Assembly (NCBI GenBank): GCA_958477305.1
Contig: CAUEFI010000006.1
Location: 1-64,000 of the forward strand
From: HGM12998 sp900756495
Lineage (GTDB): Bacteria > Bacillota > Clostridia > Oscillospirales > Oscillospiraceae
Direction: 5' to 3'
DNA length: 64,000 nt
Shown here: piece after piece, positions 58,823 to 64,000 of the stretch
Layout: each line of letters starts with the position of its first letter
Position numbering within the stretch: position 1 is the stretch's first letter
Translations under genes and position numbers: made by a program
Notes under the pieces: generated by a model
Seen by the model: only the letters and a program-made list of their open reading frames with translations
What the model was told of the DNA's origin: nothing
Databases searched by the model: none

Positions 58823-61822
58823 ATGAGCGACATCATGCGCCCGATCCCCTTTGCCCGGCTCATGACCTGGGCTCTGGAGGAATACCGTGCCTTTGGCAGC
58901 ATCTTTGGCGTGACCAAGCTGATCCGCCGTACCGGCTCTCCGGCGCTGTCCCTCTTCGGGGCGGAGCTGGAGGCCCCCTTCGGCCCCGCCGCCGGCCCCC
59001 ATACCCAGCTGGCCCAAAACATCGTGGCCGCCTATGCCGCCGGTGCCCGTTTCTTTGAACTGAAAACCGTTCAGATTCTGGATGGCGAGGCCCTCTCCCG
59101 GTGCGTCTCCAAGCCCTGCATTGCCGCCGGGGACGAGTGCTACAACTGCGAGTGGTCCACGGAGCTCACCGTCCCCCAGGCCTACGAGGAGTATGTAAAG
59201 GCTTGGTTTGCCTGCAAACTGCTCGCAAAGGAGCTGGGGCTGGGCAGCCCGGACGGCTTTCTCTTCAACATGAGCGTGGGCTATGATCTGGCAGGCATTC
59301 AGTCGGAGAAGATCGACCGCTTCATTGAAGGCCTGAAGGATGCCTCCGGCACCGAGGCCTGGACGGCCTGTATGGAGTGGACGCTCTCACACCTGGATCT
59401 CTTTCAGGACGTCGACGAGGCCTATGTCCGCGGGATCTCCCCAAATATCTCCTGCTCCATCACCGAGTCCACTCTGCACGGCTGTCCTCCCGACGAAATC
59501 GAACGAATCGCCGCCTATCTTATGGAGCGCAAGGGGCTGCACACCTATGTAAAGTGCAACCCCACCCTGCTGGGCTACGACTACGCCAGGGAGACCCTGG
59601 ACGGGCTGGGCTTCGGCTACGTGCAGTTTGACGACCGCCACTTCAGGGAGGATCTCCAGCAGGAGGATGCTCTGCCCATGTTCCGCCGTCTCCGGGCGCT
59701 GGCTGAGCGCTGTGGACTGGATTTCGGCGTCAAGCTGACCAACACCTTCCCGGTAGACGTAAAGGCCGGGGAGCTGCCCAGCGAGGAGATGTACATGTCG
59801 GGCCGGGCGCTCCTTCCGCTGTCTCTGACCGTGGCCAGCCGCCTCTCCCACGCTTTTGGCGGAGCACTGCGGATCTCCTACTCCGGCGGCGCCGATGTGT
59901 TCAGCATAAGCGAGCTCTTTGCCGCCGGAATCTGGCCTATCACTATGGCCACCACCGTCCTCAAGCCCGGCGGCTATGAGCGTTTTTCCCAGATTTCCGA
60001 AGCGCTGTCCCAGTTGCCCGCCTCCCCCTGGACCGGGGTGGACACGGCCGCCCTGGATCGCCTTCTGGAACAGGTCCTCACCGGCAGCCGCTACCGCAAA
60101 GCCGTAAAGCCCGTCCCCTCCCGCAAGTTGAACCGGCAGGTCCCGCTGGTAGACTGCTTCACCGCCCCCTGCCGCTCAGGCTGCCCCATCGAGCAGGACA
60201 TCCCCGCCTACATGCGTCTCGTGGGACACGGCGACTATGAGGAGGCCCTGAGGGTCATCATACAGCGCAACGCCCTGCCCTTTATCACCGGCACCATCTG
60301 TCCCCATCGGTGCCAGGACAAGTGCATGCGCACCGGCGTTGAGGAGTCTGTTCATATCCGTGCCATCAAGCTCCAGGCCGCCGAAAACGGATTCGACGGG
60401 CTCCTGCCGCAGCTCAAGCCCGGCCCCTCCGTCCCCGGCGTGAAGGTAGCCGTGGTGGGCGGCGGTCCGGCAGGCTTGGCGGCCGCCTACTATCTGGGCC
60501 GCGCCGGAGCCGACGTAACGATATTGGAACGGCGGGACGCACCGGGTGGGATTGTCCGCCATGTCATTCCAGACTTCCGTATCGGCAGCGTGGCTGTTGA
60601 GCACGATGTGGCCCTGGTAAAGGCCATGGGAGTCAAGCTGATACTGAATACAGAGGTGGAAAGCATCCAATCCCTCTTCGACCAGGGGTTTACCCACGTC
60701 ATTTTGGCCGTTGGGGCATGGAAAAACGGAGCGCTGAACCTCCAATACGGTCAGGCGATGAATGTCATCTCCTTCCTGGAGGCTTGCAAAAAGTGCCCGG
60801 AGGCCCTGGAGCTGGGAAAGCATGTGGCCGTCATCGGCGGCGGCAATACCGCTATGGATGCCGCAAGGGCAGCTAAGCGCCTGCCCGGCGTGGAGACCGT
60901 CTCGCTTGTCTACCGCCGCACCCGCCGCTATATGCCTGCCGATGAAGAGGAACTGGCCCTCGCCCTTGCCGACGGCATTGTGTTCCAGGAGCTCCTCTCC
61001 CCCATCGGCGTTCGGGACGGCATACTCACCTGTGCCGTCATGGAGCTGGGAACCACCGACGAAGCCGGGCGCCGCGCGCCGGTCGATACAGGCAGGACGG
61101 TACAGCTCCCTGCCGACACAGTCATCGCCGCCGTAGGAGAGCAGGTGGACGGGGACTTTTTCGTTGCCAGCGGCATCCGGCTGGATCTCCGAGGCCGGCC
61201 TGCAGTGAACCCGGACACCTTGGAGACCAGCATAAAGGGCGTCTATGCCGTGGGAGACTGCCAGACCGGCCCCAGAACGGTGGTGGAAGCCATGGCCGGG
61301 GCCGCAAAGGCCGCCGGCGCCATTCTGGACATTGAGACCGGAAAATATGTGGGAGAGAACCGCAGACCTGAAAACTATCAGAAGCTGCTGGACCGGCGCG
61401 GCAAGCTGTGCGCCGACTGCAGCTCCTGCACCGAAACCCGATGTCTGGGCTGCGCCACCGTCTGTGAAACCTGTACGACGGTCTGCCCAAACCGTGCCAA
61501 TGTGGCGGTTTGGGTTCCAGGCATGGAGATGCGGCAGATCATCCATGTGGACGGCATGTGCAACGAGTGTGGGAACTGCGCCGTCTTTTGCCCCTATGAA
61601 TCCCGCCCCTACCGGGATAAATTTACCCTGTTCTGGAGCTCCGAGGACTTTGCGCACAGCGAGAACGCCGGCTTCCTTCCCCTGGGCGGAACCCGGTACC
61701 GGGTCCGCCTGGATCACACCGTAAAGGAGTATGACATCAGCGACCCCAACAGCGGTCTTTTTGAAGATCTGCGCCGGATTATTCTGGCTGTTGTACAGAC
61801 ATATCCCTATCTTTTGGCGTAG
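58823..61822 (+). CDS. ygfK: YgfK: multidomain iron-sulfur flavoprotein (putative selenate reductase subunit)
   Basis: 999 residues. The N-terminal 420 residues form a dihydroorotate-dehydrogenase-like barrel (GAELEAPFGPAAGPHTQLAQ, ISPNISCSITESTLHGCPPD). A GltD-type cysteine region follows (CRSGCPIEQDIPAYMRLVGH; CPHRCQDKCMR), then FAD/NAD domains (VAVVGGGPAGLAAAYYLGRA; VAVIGGGNTAMDAARAAK) and C-terminal clusters (CADCSSCTETRCLGC; CNECGNCAVFCPYE). The layout matches YgfK, reported to be needed for selenate reduction in E. coli and part of anaerobic urate-degradation gene sets. It probably passes NAD(P)H electrons to a substrate bound by the barrel domain. The start follows GGGAGG. Confidence 0.9.
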   Translation: MSDIMRPIPFARLMTWALEEYRAFGSIFGVTKLIRRTGSPALSLFGAELEAPFGPAAGPHTQLAQNIVAAYAAGARFFELKTVQILDGEALSRCVSKPCIAAGDECYNCEWSTELTVPQAYEEYVKAWFACKLLAKELGLGSPDGFLFNMSVGYDLAGIQSEKIDRFIEGLKDASGTEAWTACMEWTLSHLDLFQDVDEAYVRGISPNISCSITESTLHGCPPDEIERIAAYLMERKGLHTYVKCNPTLLGYDYARETLDGLGFGYVQFDDRHFREDLQQEDALPMFRRLRALAERCGLDFGVKLTNTFPVDVKAGELPSEEMYMSGRALLPLSLTVASRLSHAFGGALRISYSGGADVFSISELFAAGIWPITMATTVLKPGGYERFSQISEALSQLPASPWTGVDTAALDRLLEQVLTGSRYRKAVKPVPSRKLNRQVPLVDCFTAPCRSGCPIEQDIPAYMRLVGHGDYEEALRVIIQRNALPFITGTICPHRCQDKCMRTGVEESVHIRAIKLQAAENGFDGLLPQLKPGPSVPGVKVAVVGGGPAGLAAAYYLGRAGADVTILERRDAPGGIVRHVIPDFRIGSVAVEHDVALVKAMGVKLILNTEVESIQSLFDQGFTHVILAVGAWKNGALNLQYGQAMNVISFLEACKKCPEALELGKHVAVIGGGNTAMDAARAAKRLPGVETVSLVYRRTRRYMPADEEELALALADGIVFQELLSPIGVRDGILTCAVMELGTTDEAGRRAPVDTGRTVQLPADTVIAAVGEQVDGDFFVASGIRLDLRGRPAVNPDTLETSIKGVYAVGDCQTGPRTVVEAMAGAAKAAGAILDIETGKYVGENRRPENYQKLLDRRGKLCADCSSCTETRCLGCATVCETCTTVCPNRANVAVWVPGMEMRQIIHVDGMCNECGNCAVFCPYESRPYRDKFTLFWSSEDFAHSENAGFLPLGGTRYRVRLDHTVKEYDISDPNSGLFEDLRRIILAVVQTYPYLLA

Positions 61823-61840
61823 CGCCGGGCGGCCCCCGGC

Positions 61841-61892
61841 AGACAACACCGGCCCGCCTGTCCTTCGGAGGACAGGCGGGCCGGTGTTGTCT
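61841..61892. terminator. Very strong bidirectional terminator
   Basis: Twenty-four-base perfect arms (61841-61864 and 61869-61892) with loop TCGG. It overlaps the stop codon of the DUF1576 gene and follows ygfK. Confidence 0.85.
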
Positions 61893-63243
61893 ATTCCCGT
61901 TTCTTCTTTCCCCATCTCCTGGGTGGAGGCAGTATGGGGCTGTCATCTTCAAATACGTCGAAGTAGTCCTCATCCTGAAGGGTGGGTTTGCGGTGGCGGA
62001 AGATGGCGGTAATCAAGGGGTAGAGCACAATGGCTATCAAGCCGCCGGAAAAGCCGTTGTTGTAGAGGTTCATCCCCTCAACCGGCGTCCCCGCGTGAAG
62101 TACCACTGAGGAGTGGAGGAAACCTGCCAGCAGTCCGAAGGGCCAGCCGAAATGACCCGAGATCGGGGCCAGGGTGGTGCAGAAGAGAACGGCCAGCTGT
62201 ACGGCGCTGTCATTGATATGCCAGGACATCACAATGCTGCCCAGCAGGACGCCCGCCATGACGGGAACGATATTGAACATGTGCTTCCCATAGGAGGAAA
62301 AGCCCATAATGGCAAAGATTCCGCCCAGGGTCGGCCCGTTCAGGTCTCCGCCGGAGCAGAGAATCACGCCCATACCAATAAAGCCGTTGATCCCCGTATT
62401 GATGAGCACAGGGGATGCTCCAAACATGCGCAGATAATCGCTGGGCGCCCGGCCGCTGGTTTTGAGGAGCCGCCGGTACCCTGCCCAGGCCGCCCAAGCT
62501 GGACGGCCGGAGAAAAAAAAGCCCGCCACAATGAGCGCCGCGCACAGCAGGGAAAGGAACAGTCCCAGGGGCAGGTTGTAACCCACTGCCCAGTGGTGCG
62601 CTGTGGTAGGTTCCGCCCCCATGGAGCTCATAACCGGCACCAAAATCAGTGCCATAAGCCCGCAGGCAAATCCCATGTTATAGAGATTCATGCCGTTCTG
62701 GATTTTATATGTATAGGCGGCCAGCGGCGACAGGACAAAGCCGATGAGAATTCCCACCATTGCCCCCCAAAACGGGTTGCCCCACCCATTGTCCAACGCC
62801 ACATAACTGACCACCGGAGAGAGGGCGGTTGCCAGCAGAGAGACCGAGGCGTATTTTCCAAAGGCCTCTCTCCGCACAACTTTTGCATAGAGGAAGGTCC
62901 CAAAAATGATAGGCCAGATATTGACGATGTTCTTTCCAAAGAGTGCAAATCCGGCCATCAGGCCGATTTCCACAGATGTGTAGCCATTGATGGGGTCCTT
63001 GGCCAGCCATAGGATCAGGATGCTGGCGGCGGTGACCAGCGCGGCGTTGACAAAAGCCGCGCCCGGCCCGGCCAGCTGCACATAGTCGGTGATCAGCGAG
63101 TCCTCGGTGATGATGATCTTCCACAGCCCCGGCAGAATGTTCCGGGGGTCGTCCAGCAGAAACCCCATCGCTGCCAGGGCGCCGGCAAAGGCAAGCAGCG
63201 CCGGGTACATCCGCTTATACCGCATCACATGCCCCTTTTCCAT
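61891..63243 (-). CDS. DUF1576-family polytopic membrane protein
   Basis: 450 residues with about ten to twelve hydrophobic segments and a charged C-terminal tail (KKKRE). Two similar blocks suggest internal symmetry: NGMNLYNMGFACGLMALIL and EGMNLYNNGFSGGLIAIVL. I recall this as the DUF1576 family of putative transporters. The start has GAGGAGG upstream and lies 12 bases after the ribF stop, so both are probably cotranscribed. A flavin link is conceivable but unsupported. Confidence 0.78.
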   Translation of the reverse strand: MEKGHVMRYKRMYPALLAFAGALAAMGFLLDDPRNILPGLWKIIITEDSLITDYVQLAGPGAAFVNAALVTAASILILWLAKDPINGYTSVEIGLMAGFALFGKNIVNIWPIIFGTFLYAKVVRREAFGKYASVSLLATALSPVVSYVALDNGWGNPFWGAMVGILIGFVLSPLAAYTYKIQNGMNLYNMGFACGLMALILVPVMSSMGAEPTTAHHWAVGYNLPLGLFLSLLCAALIVAGFFFSGRPAWAAWAGYRRLLKTSGRAPSDYLRMFGASPVLINTGINGFIGMGVILCSGGDLNGPTLGGIFAIMGFSSYGKHMFNIVPVMAGVLLGSIVMSWHINDSAVQLAVLFCTTLAPISGHFGWPFGLLAGFLHSSVVLHAGTPVEGMNLYNNGFSGGLIAIVLYPLITAIFRHRKPTLQDEDYFDVFEDDSPILPPPRRWGKKKRE

Positions 63244-63255
63244 ACGCCGCCTCCT

Positions 63256-64000
63256 CTAGCGCTTGGCCTCAAAGTAATCCCGCGTCTGCTGTGCGTTGCG
63301 CATGACCTCGGCCCGCAGTTCCTCCAGCGTGGAGAACCGCTTCTCTCCCCGCAGATGCCTGTAAAACTCCATGCGAATCCGCTGTCCGTACAGATCGCCG
63401 TCAAAGTCCAGAATAAAACCCTCTACCGTCACCTTGTCTCCATCGTCCACTGTGGGGCGCACTCCAATGTTGGTCACCGCCGGGCGGCTCTCCCCATTTT
63501 CAAAATAAACCTTTGTGGCGTATACCCCGTAGGCGGGAACCAGCACGCCCGGAGCGAAGCGGAGATTTACGGTGGGGAAGCCCAGCGTAGCCCCCAGACG
63601 CTTGCCGTGGGCCACCCGGTCGGTCAGGGTGTGGGGATGCCCCAGGAAGCGGTTGGCGCGCTCCATCTCCCCCTGTGCGATCAGATTGCGGATATAGGTG
63701 GACGAGATCGTAATATGGTCCTGCACCACCGCTGGAATGATATCGCACCCCAGCCCCAACGCTGCGCACTTCTCACGCAGCCGCTCCGGGTTGCCCTCGC
63801 CCTTGTAACCGAAATGGAAGTCATGGCCCGCCACCAGATGGACGGCTCCCAGCCCTTCCACCAGGTACTCAGTGATAAAATCCTGCCAGCTCATGCGCAT
63901 CATACGCTCATCGAACCGGGCCACAATGACGTCCCGGATTCCATAGCAGCGCCTCATCAGCTCAGCCCGGTCCTCCGGAGAGCTGATAAGGGGAACCGGA
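63256..64000 (-). CDS. ribF: Bifunctional riboflavin kinase / FAD synthetase (N-terminus beyond window)
   Basis: 248 residues visible; about 60 N-terminal residues lie past the window edge, since the frame stays open to base 64000. The FAD-synthetase domain shows LVAGHDFHFGYKGEGN and the ISSTYIR motif; the C-terminal flavokinase has GATLGFPTVNLRF, GVYAT and the metal/substrate segment VTNIGVRPTV. The enzyme makes FMN and FAD, needed by the many flavoproteins here. The window edge falls inside the coding sequence. Confidence 0.92.
   Translation of the reverse strand, partial: PVPLISSPEDRAELMRRCYGIRDVIVARFDERMMRMSWQDFITEYLVEGLGAVHLVAGHDFHFGYKGEGNPERLREKCAALGLGCDIIPAVVQDHITISSTYIRNLIAQGEMERANRFLGHPHTLTDRVAHGKRLGATLGFPTVNLRFAPGVLVPAYGVYATKVYFENGESRPAVTNIGVRPTVDDGDKVTVEGFILDFDGDLYGQRIRMEFYRHLRGEKRFSTLEELRAEVMRNAQQTRDYFEAKR

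Noticed and set aside
60176..61915. 579-codon minus-strand frame
   Set aside because: Antisense to ygfK and passes through the 24-bp terminator stem; no ribosome site.

Overview
The window looks like a chromosomal segment of a spore-forming, GC-rich Firmicute of the gut Oscillospiraceae type. The evidence is endospore genes (a SpoVB-like flippase, spoVT, the cortex lytic enzyme sleB, an orphan Spo0A-type DNA-binding protein), SLH-anchored surface proteins, Firmicute gene order (secG-rnr), and many anaerobic [Fe-S] and fermentation enzymes. Species cannot be assigned from the sequence alone.

Layout. (1) 1-583: end of an unidentified gene, its terminator, then about 490 bp with no convincing gene. 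(2) 584-11723: a catabolic island. On the minus strand lie an Nramp-related transporter, a dihydroorotase/dihydropyrimidinase-type amidohydrolase, a PurB/PcaB-like lyase, malic enzyme, pyrK and pyrD, plus two maleate-isomerase-like genes. On the plus strand lie a GntR/FCD regulator and a two-subunit fumarase. Together they could carry orotate or a related cyclic ureide through dihydroorotate and N-carbamoyl-aspartate to fumarate, malate and pyruvate. (3) 11942-12025: the 3' half of an initiator tRNA with a terminator, which looks like an integration scar. (4) 12302-20400: a broken SLH-type gene, an IS256 remnant, and a 1900-residue surface protein with two metallophosphatase and three SLH domains. 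(5) 20397-26217 (minus): SpoVB-like flippase, DedA, a truncated PAP2 gene, and a histidine kinase / response regulator / EamA transporter operon. (6) 26679-41518: HD protein, P1B-type ATPase with two small partners, transglutaminase, exported M16 protease with SLH-like tail, Spo0A-like protein, EF-G2-like GTPase, TraB-like protein, DUF815 AAA ATPase, class II aldolase. (7) 41642-42184: spoVT. (8) 42456-47268: a four-gene operon (MmgE/PrpD, FAD reductase-like protein, LeuC-like, LeuD-like) behind a promoter flanked by two matching palindromes; probably metabolism of a di- or tricarboxylate. (9) 47454-57157: 2H phosphoesterase, sleB, exported NagZ-like GH3, rnr, secG, a BceAB-type ABC transporter, RidA, a YheO-like regulator. 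(10) 57223-61822: a terminator/antiterminator leader followed by ssnA and ygfK, two genes known from anaerobic purine/selenium metabolism. (11) 61891-64000: a DUF1576 membrane protein and ribF, cut by the window edge.

The strongest candidates for something new are the cluster at 584-11723, with its unusual lyase, its transporter lacking the Nramp metal motifs and its paired isomerases; the carboxylate operon at 42456-47268; and the structured leader upstream of ssnA. Functional assignments of these systems are inference from gene content and visible motifs; no database search was possible.
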